DNA of 24,050 nt from Thermodesulfobacteriales bacterium. Its GTDB lineage: Bacteria > Desulfobacterota_D > UBA1144 > Nemesobacterales > UBA2774. The DNA is taken from NCBI GenBank assembly GCA_004525335.1, contig SPCL01000011.1, positions 1-24,050 on the forward strand, given 5' to 3'. Every line of letters starts with the position of its first letter. Position 1 is the stretch's first letter. The position numbers were made by a program, and so were the translations under genes. Shown here in pieces: positions 1 to 6,572 of the stretch. The notes beneath the pieces are model-generated. The model did no database searches and was not told the origin of the DNA. It was given only the letters and a program-made list of their open reading frames with translations.

Positions 1-675
1 AAGGACCTATCAAGTTCCGTAGCGTTAACAGCTATTTATTACGTACTTGCTTTAGTTTTAGCATCTTGGGTGCTTTTTGGTAATAATGCGATGTCCGAGA
101 CCCCGGATGGGATGACACCGGCCGAAGAAGGCATATGTGATTATGAAGAAGGAGCGGCGTACGGGCTATGCGTCTCATACTGTGAGGCCATGGACTGCAT
201 GCATGCAGAGCGACATTCAGACATACAGGCATGCGAGAGGGTGAGGGAAAATTACGAGCGCACAGCCGGGACCGGCGAACCTTTCCCATGCGAGAAATGC
301 CCGTGTGACTTCTACCTAGTACCACCAACGGCGGCGTGCTTGGGGACAGTTTATGAGAGAAAACTTGAAATTATCAAAACAACAATAGATTCGGATACAG
401 AAGTGAGATCATCGATTATGGCCGAAGGTAAAAATGGAGAAATGATGAACGCTTACGTGGTGGACAGCACCACGAATGGTGGCAGTTGCATGATTGAAAT
501 TACAAATAAGGACGACCACCCATGCACAGAAGACGCAACAGCAAAAGTCAAAGCTGAGCTGTTACCACCGCGGGTGGCAAATGTTTGCCTGCAGACGTTT
601 GCGCAATATACTCAGGATGCAATATTTAAGGCCTCGCAGAGAAAGTTAATAGAAATCAAGCTCCAGGCTGAGTAG
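1..675 (+). CDS. Cysteine-rich secreted or membrane-anchored protein of unknown function (5' partial)
   Basis: The frame is open to the left edge. The first visible in-frame start is GTG at 70, but the 23 codons before it encode a hydrophobic helix (AIYYVLALVLASWVLFG) that looks like a signal peptide or N-terminal anchor, so the true start is probably outside the window. After it comes a compact Cys-rich region (about 110-350) with the pattern GLCVSYCEAMDC, then ACERV and PFPCEKCPC, and a further CLGT. The spacing suggests disulfides or metal binding in an exported protein. The second half has isolated Cys (GSCMI, HPC, NVC) and no motif I recognise. Similar GLCxxYCEAxDC segments occur, from memory, in uncharacterised exported proteins of several bacterial groups. 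No function is assigned. Confidence 0.7.
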   Translation, partial: KDLSSSVALTAIYYVLALVLASWVLFGNNAMSETPDGMTPAEEGICDYEEGAAYGLCVSYCEAMDCMHAERHSDIQACERVRENYERTAGTGEPFPCEKCPCDFYLVPPTAACLGTVYERKLEIIKTTIDSDTEVRSSIMAEGKNGEMMNAYVVDSTTNGGSCMIEITNKDDHPCTEDATAKVKAELLPPRVANVCLQTFAQYTQDAIFKASQRKLIEIKLQAE

Positions 676-724
676 AGTGACAGCACACTCATAATATTGG
701 GACCTTAAGCTTGTGTCTCGTTGA

Positions 725-780
725 ATAAGCCCTGACCTAGGCTATCCACAGCAGCGTGCTGCGCCTACTTTGGGGCTTAT
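725..780. repeat. Nested inverted repeat / structured element
   Basis: Outer arms ATAAGCCC (725-732) and GGGCTTAT (773-780) pair perfectly. Inside them TAGGC (738-742) pairs with GCCTA (763-767), and the apex has CAGCA (749-753) and TGCTG (757-761) with a 3-base loop. The result is a long three-tier cruciform or RNA hairpin. No U-tract follows on either strand, so it is not a standard intrinsic terminator. It may be a structured RNA, a processing site or a relic of a mobile element. Confidence 0.5.
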
Positions 781-985
781 GTTATAGCCAAGGGAGTCAA
801 CCCCCTTCTCTACCCTACCAATAGTGGTCTTTTCAGGGTTCGTCTAATTATCAATGATCCCACTATCTCACAGAGATAAGCTCTTGTTAACAAAACGTAT
901 ATGTTCACTATTGAGAGAAAAATAGATGTATTCCCCTACCCAAAAATACTCAAGCAGCATTGTCATGCGAATTATGAATCCTGTA

Positions 986-1014
986 GCACTCCAGTTCTAC
1001 CTGAACTGGAGTGC
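986..1014. repeat. Perfect 12-bp inverted repeat with 5-base loop
   Basis: GCACTCCAGTTC (986-997) and GAACTGGAGTGC (1003-1014) are exact reverse complements around TACCT. The stem is strong, but neither side has a T-run, so intrinsic termination is not clearly supported. It lies about 160 bases downstream of the minus-strand tRNA gene and could stop or process that transcript, or belong to an interspersed palindromic repeat family. Only one copy was noticed in this window. Confidence 0.6.
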
Positions 1015-1087
1015 GGTATCCATGTGCTGAATGTAGGTAACCGCATCGTGTTTTTACTAGATTATTAATGGTGAGCAGTATATAAGA

Positions 1088-1107
1088 TGGTCACAAATTT
1101 GGTCACA
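1088..1107 (+). repeat. Short direct repeat TGGTCACA x2
   Basis: TGGTCACA occurs at 1088-1095 and again at 1100-1107 with AATT between, giving a 12-base period. This could be an operator for a direct-repeat binding protein or chance. It is about 70 bases from the 3' end of the tRNA gene. Confidence 0.3.
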
Positions 1108-1174
1108 TTGCTACTTAACGGAACATCTCGGAAATTATTAGCAGTGGTAACCTGCTGGAAAGAATAAGGAATTC

Positions 1175-1251
<77 letters not shown>

Positions 1252-1268
1252 TCAGAGTTAAGAGGTAT

Positions 1269-1297
1269 ATGGTATGGGAATATCGAAGAACTGTCAA
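1269..1297 (-). promoter_or_regulatory. Sigma70-type promoter of the tRNA-fMet gene
   Basis: On the minus strand a perfect -35 TTGACA (1297-1292) is followed after 17 bases by TACCAT (1274-1269). The expected transcription start near 1262 lies about 10 bases before the mature tRNA 5' end at 1251, which fits a short 5' leader removed by RNase P. Confidence 0.7.
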
Positions 1298-1334
1298 GTT
1301 TTACTTCTAACTTACTATAGTTTAATAAATATTA

Positions 1335-1363
1335 TTGACAAGTACTCTCAATAAATATAGATT
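1335..1363 (+). promoter_or_regulatory. Sigma70-type promoter of the lipoprotein gene
   Basis: A perfect -35 TTGACA (1335-1340) is followed at 17-base spacing by TAGATT (1358-1363; an alternative is TATAGA at 1356). The start codon lies about 40 bases further on and is preceded by a strong Shine-Dalgarno AGGAGG (1388-1393). Confidence 0.55.
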
Positions 1364-1405
1364 AAAGTCAGTATTAAGAGAATCTTTAGGAGGAGTACAA
1401 TAATC

Positions 1406-1855
1406 ATGAAAAAGTTAAACGCGCTATTCTTAGTTATTACACTAATGATGTCAGTTTCATTCTTAGCAGGGTGTGAAAATAAGGCAAAAAATGATGAGTT
1501 TGAAACCACAAAATCCAGCCTTGAGCAAACTCAGGAAGAGCTTGATAAAATCAAACAAAACAGCGAAGCATTGGACAAATACATTGCTAATCTTAAATTA
1601 AATATTAACAATCTGAAGATTCAAAATCAAAAGTTAATAGCAGAATCAAAGAGATTAGAAGCTGAAATCATTGATCTAAACCTCGAACTTGGCAAAATCC
1701 CTGATTCAGACACAGGAAATGATCTTTCCTCAGATGATGCATCTAAATCCAACAATTCTGATAAAACTAATCCATCTGAAAAAGATAGCAGCCCAGAAAA
1801 ATCTAACGGGTCGGAAGGATCGGATCAGACAGGGCACGAAGATAAACTTCTTTAA
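1406..1855 (+). CDS. Small coiled-coil lipoprotein
   Basis: A 149-residue protein with a typical lipoprotein signal: KK at the N-terminus, a hydrophobic core (LFLVITLMMSVSFL) and lipobox LAGC with Cys23 as the lipidated residue. Asn at +3 and Glu at +2 do not give a clear inner-membrane retention signal, so the outer membrane is the likely site. Residues about 32-95 form a heptad-patterned coiled coil rich in Leu, Ile, Glu and Lys. The last 50 residues are a low-complexity Ser/Asp/Asn/Lys tail, probably disordered. This is reminiscent of small Lpp-like or coiled-coil cell-envelope lipoproteins, but no family was recognised. It has its own promoter and a strong Shine-Dalgarno. Its stop codon overlaps that of the convergent exonuclease gene. 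Confidence 0.85.
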   Translation: MKKLNALFLVITLMMSVSFLAGCENKAKNDEFETTKSSLEQTQEELDKIKQNSEALDKYIANLKLNINNLKIQNQKLIAESKRLEAEIIDLNLELGKIPDSDTGNDLSSDDASKSNNSDKTNPSEKDSSPEKSNGSEGSDQTGHEDKLL

Positions 1856-2679
1856 GCTAAAACCTTAATACCCAATATTCTATCCAGTCTGAACGTGCAC
1901 CTTTCTTTCCTAAGGTGACAGTATGCGTGTATGTAGGTGTTTGCTTTACTTACGCTGATATCAAAAGGTTCAATCACTCTAGTAGATGTCTCTTCTTTAT
2001 ATGCGGAAAGGTATTTAATCTCAAGCTTGCTCTTTTCTCTTAGAGCCTGCTCTATTTCGGTGGGTAATACTAATTCATTTGAAGTCCTTAGCTCCACAGA
2101 TTTTCCTTGGAGTTTAAGTATATCTTTTAGACTTTTTAACCTGATCCCTCTTCTCTCTAAATCTTTCATAAAGTACTCTAATATATCTTTAGTAGTAGTA
2201 ACATCAGCCAGTGCACGGTGCTGTTTATCAATCGGCAGCCCAATATATCGAGCAATATCCCCAAGACTGTTACTAGGAAAAGTATAATATCTTCTAGCTA
2301 TAGCCAAAGTATCAATAATGTTGTTTTCAGGTAAATATAGGTTTAAGTTTCTAAGCTCGGATCTCAAAAATTCTAGGTCAAACCTAGCGTTATGAGCAAC
2401 AATTACAGTATCATTTAAGAAATTGAGAAGATCGTTTGCGATATCTCTAAAGAACGGCGCTCGATTAACCATTGTTTGAGTTATACCATGAATCGATACT
2501 GCTCGTTCGGGAATGTTTCGCCCTGGATTAAGAAGAGTCACAAACTCATCCGCTATCTGACCATTAACCGTTTTTATAACTGCAATCTCACAGATTTTAT
2601 CGCCTGAGTTTGGATCAAGCCCTGTTGTTTCCACATCTAGAAATGCGAAATATGTTTCGGAGGGATTTTGTGCTGACAC
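1852..2679 (-). CDS. DEDDh 3'-5' exonuclease (DnaQ-like) with C-terminal WYL-like domain
   Basis: Residues about 10-175 form a DnaQ/PolC-epsilon type exonuclease with all catalytic residues: Asp15 and Glu17 in FLDVETTGLD (Exo I), Asp101 in HNARFD (Exo II), His154 and Asp159 in HRALADV (Exo III). The family removes 3' nucleotides from DNA or RNA using two metal ions. Residues about 210-275 (LEIKYLSAYKEE, RVIEPFDIS, TYIHAYCHLRK, FRLDRI) match the WYL-domain pattern, a ligand- or nucleic-acid-sensing module usually found in transcription regulators of defence and DNA-damage responses. The start is GTG, supported by AGGAG six bases upstream. The gene lies 84 bp downstream of hemC on the same strand, and a weak promoter (TTGCAA, 16, TACACT at 2742-2715) may drive it separately. 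The substrate is unknown. It is too short to be a polymerase and is not obviously the replicative epsilon subunit. Confidence 0.85.
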   Translation of the reverse strand: MSAQNPSETYFAFLDVETTGLDPNSGDKICEIAVIKTVNGQIADEFVTLLNPGRNIPERAVSIHGITQTMVNRAPFFRDIANDLLNFLNDTVIVAHNARFDLEFLRSELRNLNLYLPENNIIDTLAIARRYYTFPSNSLGDIARYIGLPIDKQHRALADVTTTKDILEYFMKDLERRGIRLKSLKDILKLQGKSVELRTSNELVLPTEIEQALREKSKLEIKYLSAYKEETSTRVIEPFDISVSKANTYIHAYCHLRKERCTFRLDRILGIKVLA

Positions 2680-2714
2680 TACCTGCTCCTATAGGACTAT
2701 GAGATTACTATGAA

Positions 2715-2742
2715 AGTGTAATGAAAGAATATCTGATTGCAA
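2715..2742 (-). promoter_or_regulatory. Possible promoter for the exonuclease-WYL gene
   Basis: On the minus strand TTGCAA (2742-2737) and TACACT (2720-2715) are separated by 16 bases, each matching consensus at four of six positions. It lies in the 84-base gap after hemC, about 36 bases before the GTG start. Confidence 0.3.
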
Positions 2743-2763
2743 AATTATTTGAACATACAGTAT

Positions 2764-3693
2764 TTAAGATGGGCTTAATTCCTCTAATATCTTATTCCCC
2801 CCTTCTTGCAACATCATATCGGCAAGTTTTTCGCCAAGTTGCCGAGCTTCCTCAATTGGGCCACTTGTATCGTTTTTTATAAGAACCTTGCCGTCAGGAG
2901 AAGAAATGATTCCACTTAGGTTAACAAAATTATCATTTAAACTTGCATGGCAACCTACGGGCACGTTGCAATCTCCTCCGAGTCTATATAAGAATGCCCT
3001 TTCTGAAATTGCCGCTATCTCTGTTTCTATATGATTAATTTTCCTAAGAAGATCAGTGGTTTCCTGATCGTTTACGCGGGACTCTATTGCAACAATCCCC
3101 TGTCCCGGAGCCGGCAGCATAATCTCTGGAGAAATAATTTCAGTTATCTCCCCACCAAGACCCATCCTTTCAAGACCAGCTACAGCCAATACAATTGCGT
3201 CAAACTCTCCGCTTTCTTTCAACTTTCCTATTCTTGTGTCAACATTGCCTCGAATAGAAACTATATTGAGACTCGGAAAATGATGAAGGATTTGTGATCC
3301 CCTTCTTAAACTTCCTGTGCCTACTCTGCTGCCCTCTGGAAGCTCTGCTAGGGTTAGCCCGGTCTTTGATATGAAGGCATCTCTAGGATCATGTCTCTTA
3401 GCAACAGCGCTTATTACAAGCCCTTCAGGGAGAATAGTGGGAACATCCTTCATACTATGAACAGCTATATCTATATTCTCAGAGAGCAAAGCTTCTTCAA
3501 TCTCTTTAACGAATACACCTTTACCACCTATCTCAGAAAGTGGAGAGTCTAAAACAGCGTCACCTGTGGTCTTTATTACTTGGATTTCTATTTCTAATTC
3601 GGGATGACTTATTGAAAGAAGATTACTAATATGATTAGCCTGCCAGAGTGCAAGCTTACTTCCCCTAGTCCCTATCCTGAGAGATTGCTTCAT
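2764..3693 (-). CDS. hemC: Porphobilinogen deaminase (hydroxymethylbilane synthase)
   Basis: A 309-residue full-length enzyme that joins four porphobilinogen units into hydroxymethylbilane in the cytoplasm, for haem, sirohaem or cobalamin synthesis. Visible signatures are RIGTRGSKLALWQA at the N-terminus, HSMKDVP with the catalytic Asp83, the Arg-rich cofactor-binding segment GTGSLRRGSQ, IRGNVDTR, and GGDCNVPVG, in which Cys242 anchors the dipyrromethane cofactor. The start ATG is preceded by GAGGAAG and lies inside the 3' end of hemA (29-bp overlap), so translation is probably coupled. hemA-hemC form an operon; hemB, hemD and hemL are not in the window. Confidence 0.97.
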   Translation of the reverse strand: MKQSLRIGTRGSKLALWQANHISNLLSISHPELEIEIQVIKTTGDAVLDSPLSEIGGKGVFVKEIEEALLSENIDIAVHSMKDVPTILPEGLVISAVAKRHDPRDAFISKTGLTLAELPEGSRVGTGSLRRGSQILHHFPSLNIVSIRGNVDTRIGKLKESGEFDAIVLAVAGLERMGLGGEITEIISPEIMLPAPGQGIVAIESRVNDQETTDLLRKINHIETEIAAISERAFLYRLGGDCNVPVGCHASLNDNFVNLSGIISSPDGKVLIKNDTSGPIEEARQLGEKLADMMLQEGGNKILEELSPS

Positions 3694-4987
3694 CTTCCTC
3701 TTCTTCTAGGAGCAGGAGTTCCTTTTCAAGTTCAAAAAGTCTTTTAATTGAATCCACATACAATGCTCCCATAGATGTGGAAGACTCCTTTTTTAGATTT
3801 GTAAGTGGGTTGTGGAGTATTTTACCAATAATTCTTGATGCCATAAGTTCAATCACATACCTGTCTTCTTCGGAAATACCCTCAAGCTTATCAAACGCTT
3901 TTTCAAGTTCAATTTCTTTTATTGTTTCAAATCTTTTTTTGAGGTCTATTATGGCAGGAACAGCTTTTAGACCGTTAAGCCAAGATTCAAAAGATTTCTC
4001 TACTTCAATTATGATCTCTTGGGCTTTATGCAGACTTTCTTTACGAGTTTTTATATTTTCATCCGACACATTCTTTAAATCGTCTATGTCATATAAGTAA
4101 ATATCTGATATATCTCCAATCCTTGGATCGATATCCCTAGGGACCGCTATATCGATCAGAAACATAGGTTCATTGTTCCTGAGCTTAAGCGCTTCTTTAG
4201 CATGGTTGGGTTTTATAATAAAATCTTGAGATCCGGTAGCAGTAATTACAATATCCACATCTTTTAAGTGATAAAAAACTTCGTCAAATCTGATGGCCCT
4301 GCCGTTTAGCTTTTCTGATAGCTCTACAGCATTTTTAAATTTCCGGCTAGCAATAAGCAAATCATTTATTCCTGCTCTTATTAAGTGCTGAGCTGCAATC
4401 TCCGCCATCTCACCTGCCCCGATCAACATGACCGACCTTGTAGATAGGTCATCAAAAATTCTTTTGGCAAGCTCAACAGCTACATAGCTAATAGAAACCG
4501 CATGTGAGCCAATCCCTGTCTCAGTCCTAATTCGTTTAGCAACGAAAAAGGAAGTATGGAATAGTCTGTTTAGAATTACCCCAGTTGTTCCTTGAGATGC
4601 TGCCATTTTATAGGCACCCTTCACCTGACCCAAAACCTGTGGCTCCCCAACAACCATAGAGTCAATGCTTGAGGCCACATTAAACAAATGCCTTACTGCC
4701 ATATGACCGATTGAATAATAAAGATGTGGAGAGAATGTTTCTTCTGGAATGCCATGAAACTCAGAAAGGAAGGTCTTAATACTCTCAAGACATGATTCAA
4801 CATTCTCAGAAACTGCATATATCTCTACACGGTTACATGTAGAGAGAATTGCGCACTCCTCAATGTGGTCTTTGCCCTTTAGTTGGCGAACACCCGATTC
4901 AAGATTCTCCTGTGAGAAAGAGAATAACTCCCGAACCTCTATTGGGGCCGTCTTATAACTAATTCCTAAAACTACAGTTCTAAGCAT
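3665..4987 (-). CDS. hemA: Glutamyl-tRNA reductase
   Basis: A 440-residue enzyme of the C5 pathway. It reduces glutamyl-tRNA(Glu) with NADPH to glutamate-1-semialdehyde, the committed step of tetrapyrrole synthesis. The N-terminal catalytic domain has LSTCNRVEIYAV with the nucleophile Cys51, followed by the conserved HLFNVASSIDSMVVGEPQVLGQVK stretch around 95-125. The central NADPH-binding domain has VMLIGAGEMAE near 186-196. A C-terminal helical dimerisation domain ends in an acidic Glu-rich tail (ELLLLEEEEDEA), partly encoded in the region overlapping hemC. Length is normal for the family. A TATAAT element lies 34-39 bases upstream. Early haem genes are often feedback-controlled, but no riboswitch was seen. 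Confidence 0.97.
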   Translation of the reverse strand: MLRTVVLGISYKTAPIEVRELFSFSQENLESGVRQLKGKDHIEECAILSTCNRVEIYAVSENVESCLESIKTFLSEFHGIPEETFSPHLYYSIGHMAVRHLFNVASSIDSMVVGEPQVLGQVKGAYKMAASQGTTGVILNRLFHTSFFVAKRIRTETGIGSHAVSISYVAVELAKRIFDDLSTRSVMLIGAGEMAEIAAQHLIRAGINDLLIASRKFKNAVELSEKLNGRAIRFDEVFYHLKDVDIVITATGSQDFIIKPNHAKEALKLRNNEPMFLIDIAVPRDIDPRIGDISDIYLYDIDDLKNVSDENIKTRKESLHKAQEIIIEVEKSFESWLNGLKAVPAIIDLKKRFETIKEIELEKAFDKLEGISEEDRYVIELMASRIIGKILHNPLTNLKKESSTSMGALYVDSIKRLFELEKELLLLEEEEDEAISQDRD

Positions 4988-5020
4988 TTATAGTTATTCA
5001 TCCTTAACCTAATAGCCTAT

Positions 5021-5026
5021 ATTATA
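5021..5026 (-). promoter_or_regulatory. -10 element upstream of hemA
   Basis: A perfect TATAAT on the minus strand, 33 bases before the hemA ATG and in the 86-base gap after folE. No good -35 hexamer is found at 16-18 bases (GATGAT is the best), so the promoter may be weak or activator-dependent. It suggests hemA-hemC can be transcribed separately from the pterin genes. Confidence 0.4.
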
Positions 5027-5073
5027 TCCTGAGCAAATCAAAAATCATCTTGTAGCCTTCTTTTTTGTCTATG

Positions 5074-5631
5074 TTACTTCAAGTCCCGACCTATAAAGCT
5101 TAGGAACTCGCCCCTGGTCCTTTCGTCTTTTTTGAAAACACCACGCATCGAACTCGTAAGCATATTTGCTCCAGATTTCTTTATCCCTCTCATAGCCATG
5201 CATAAGTGATAGGCCTCCACTACTACCGCAACACCCAGAGGATCAAGCTCTTTTTTGAGAAAATCTGCTATTTGCACCGTCATCCTTTCTTGAACTTGAA
5301 GCCGTCTAGAAAACACTTCTACAATCCTTGGGATCTTGCTTAACCCTACAACCTTTCCATTGGGTATATAAGCAATATTGCATTTGCCGAAAAAAGGAAG
5401 CATATGGTGCTCACAAAGACTATAGAACTCAATATCCTTTACTACAACCATCTCATCATATTTGATATGGAAAATCGCCTCATTTATTACCTCTTTTGGA
5501 TCCATATGATATCCAGCGGTTAGCTCCTTAAACATCTTCTCCATTCTATCAGGAGTATCCCTAAGCCCTTCCCTCTTGGGATCTTCGCCAATCTCAAGCA
5601 AAATCTCTTTTATAGCTTTTTTAACGCTCAT
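5074..5631 (-). CDS. folE: GTP cyclohydrolase I
   Basis: Converts GTP to 7,8-dihydroneopterin triphosphate, the precursor for folate, queuosine and biopterin. Zn-binding residues are visible in SLCEHHMLPFFGK (Cys73, His76) and AYHLCMAMRG (Cys144), together with the substrate-binding block GLSKIPRIVEVFSRRLQVQE. The C-terminus RGEFLSFI is typical. I chose the ATG at 5631 (185 residues): the Shine-Dalgarno AGGAGGGG lies about 12 bases before it. The longer frame from TTG at 5661 would place that sequence inside the coding region. The start overlaps the 3' end of the upstream pterin gene by 11 bases, indicating coupling. It is the zinc-type IA enzyme, not the Cys-poor FolE2. Confidence 0.95.
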   Translation of the reverse strand: MSVKKAIKEILLEIGEDPKREGLRDTPDRMEKMFKELTAGYHMDPKEVINEAIFHIKYDEMVVVKDIEFYSLCEHHMLPFFGKCNIAYIPNGKVVGLSKIPRIVEVFSRRLQVQERMTVQIADFLKKELDPLGVAVVVEAYHLCMAMRGIKKSGANMLTSSMRGVFKKDERTRGEFLSFIGRDLK

Positions 5632-6067
5632 AGGGGTAATTCCCCTCCTCATAGTATTCAAAATAACTATTTGAAGTCTCGCTCAGTTTGAGATGTATCA
5701 ATTTATCACTGAGACTAGGTTTAATCTTGTTCCATATATATTTGGCAATATTTTCGCCGGTTGGCTGATCATTTTCAAAATAAGGGACTTCAATGTCCAA
5801 CCTCTTATGGTCAAGGTCTTCAATAACAAGCTTCATTATTTTATCAAGGTCTTCAAGGCTATAAATCATCCCGGTCTCCGGATCAATATCCCCAGTCAGC
5901 TTTACCTCAATAGAATAATCATGACCATGACCGTTAGGGTTTGAGCATGTATCAAATATCTTAAAATTCTCCTCATCAGACAAACTTTTAATAAATAGTC
6001 TGTGTCCAGCTGAGAACCTATAAGTTTTTGTAAGGCTTACGTATTCCTTAATTTTCACTTTCTCCAA
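5621..6067 (-). CDS. 6-pyruvoyl-tetrahydropterin synthase / QueD family protein (catalytic Cys present)
   Basis: A 148-residue T-fold enzyme of COG0720. Zn-binding His22 lies in FSAGHRL, with His47 and His49 in NGHGHDY. The catalytic Cys41 in DTCSNPNGHGH is present, as is the Asp-His pair in DLDHKRLD. The substrate-anchoring Glu is in LSETSN, and PTGENIAKYIW is a family signature. It should act on 7,8-dihydroneopterin triphosphate made by the adjacent folE, giving 6-carboxy-tetrahydropterin (QueD, queuosine pathway) or 6-pyruvoyl-tetrahydropterin; sequence alone cannot decide. It overlaps the next PTPS gene by 13 bases upstream and folE downstream, so the three form one tight unit. queE, queC and a sepiapterin reductase are absent from the window. 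Confidence 0.9.
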   Translation of the reverse strand: MEKVKIKEYVSLTKTYRFSAGHRLFIKSLSDEENFKIFDTCSNPNGHGHDYSIEVKLTGDIDPETGMIYSLEDLDKIMKLVIEDLDHKRLDIEVPYFENDQPTGENIAKYIWNKIKPSLSDKLIHLKLSETSNSYFEYYEEGNYPYER

Positions 6068-6477
6068 TAATCAGCATAAAGATCCTGCGTTTCATAGAGT
6101 CTTACCCTATAAAGAGAACACTTTGGATTATTTTCAAGCTTCTCCTCTAGCAGCTCCCAGATCACGCGAGCTATATTCTCGGTAGTTGGAACAAGGCTCT
6201 TAAAATGGGGGTTATCTTCATTTAAGTGCTTGTGATCAAAATCTACTAGCACTTCAGTCATTACTGATTTTAGCTCGTAGAGGTTGATAATCATTCCTGT
6301 CTCGGCATCAACCTCACCTTCAACAGTAACCTCGAGGTTATAGTTATGCCCGTGGCCGTGGGGACCAGCCGATTTGCCGAAAACTTCTATGTTTTTCTCC
6401 TCACTCCACTCCTGGTTCCAATAACGGTGTGAAGCTGAGAACTCCATCTTCTTTGTTAATAGTTTTTTAAATCCCAT
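6055..6477 (-). CDS. 6-pyruvoyl-tetrahydropterin synthase family paralogue with Ser at the catalytic Cys position
   Basis: A 140-residue COG0720 protein. Metal-binding His17 (FSASHRYW), His42 and His44 (HGHGHNY) are kept, as are DFDHKHLN, PTTENIARVIW and the substrate Glu in LYETQD. In the motif that normally reads FGKC-x4-GHGH it has FGKSAGPHGHGH, so Ser36 replaces the catalytic Cys. The activity may therefore be altered (compare PTPS-III type proteins with a substituted Cys, which feed folate synthesis) or the protein may be a partner of the neighbouring Cys-bearing copy. I chose ATG 6477 rather than TTG 6540, because a promoter with an extended -10 lies between them and the protein then begins like the rest of the family. 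It is the first gene of the PTPS-PTPS-folE operon. Confidence 0.88.
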   Translation of the reverse strand: MGFKKLLTKKMEFSASHRYWNQEWSEEKNIEVFGKSAGPHGHGHNYNLEVTVEGEVDAETGMIINLYELKSVMTEVLVDFDHKHLNEDNPHFKSLVPTTENIARVIWELLEEKLENNPKCSLYRVRLYETQDLYADYWRK

Positions 6478-6505
6478 ACGCTCTAAAACACCTTTAAAAC
6501 CGAAT

Positions 6506-6533
6506 AGGATAGCATAGTTAGCACACTGTACAA
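6506..6533 (-). promoter_or_regulatory. Extended -10 promoter of the PTPS-PTPS-folE operon
   Basis: On the minus strand TTGTAC (6533-6528) is followed after 16 bases by TATCCT (6511-6506), with a TGC immediately before it, i.e. an extended -10. The predicted start near 6499 gives a short leader to the ATG at 6477. This argues against translation starting at TTG 6540, which would lie upstream of the promoter. Confidence 0.5.
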
Positions 6534-6572
6534 CTTCCAATGTGCAGGTGTGTGAGGTAATATTTTATATGA

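Larger units (their letters stand above)
676..1174. other. Non-coding stretch rich in inverted repeats
   Basis: About 500 bases without a convincing gene. It contains a nested fold at 725-780, a perfect 12-bp hairpin at 986-1014, a 6-bp hairpin TATCTC-ACA-GAGATA at 864-878, a palindrome TTGTTAACAA at 884-893, and a tandem TGGTCACA pair at 1088-1107. A weak 5-bp GAGTG/CACTC hairpin begins at the stop codon of the preceding gene (675-690) and is followed by an A/T-rich run, so it could be a poor terminator. No tRNA, rRNA or CRISPR pattern was seen, and no RNA family was recognised. Confidence 0.5.

Noticed and set aside
725..780. Nested repeat as an integron attC site
   Set aside because: The outer ends lack the RYYYAAC/GTTRRRY core pair and there is no integrase or cassette array.
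1087..1167. 26-residue ORF (MVTNLVTLLL...) just downstream of the tRNA gene
   Set aside because: No Shine-Dalgarno, very short, and its start lies in a direct repeat; no support as a gene.
5632..5661. Longer folE start (TTG 5661 or ATG 5652)
   Set aside because: The Shine-Dalgarno AGGAGGGG would fall inside the coding sequence; ATG 5631 fits the family length.
6478..6540. Longer start (TTG 6540) for the second PTPS gene
   Set aside because: The extended -10 promoter lies downstream of that codon and the extra residues are not like the family.
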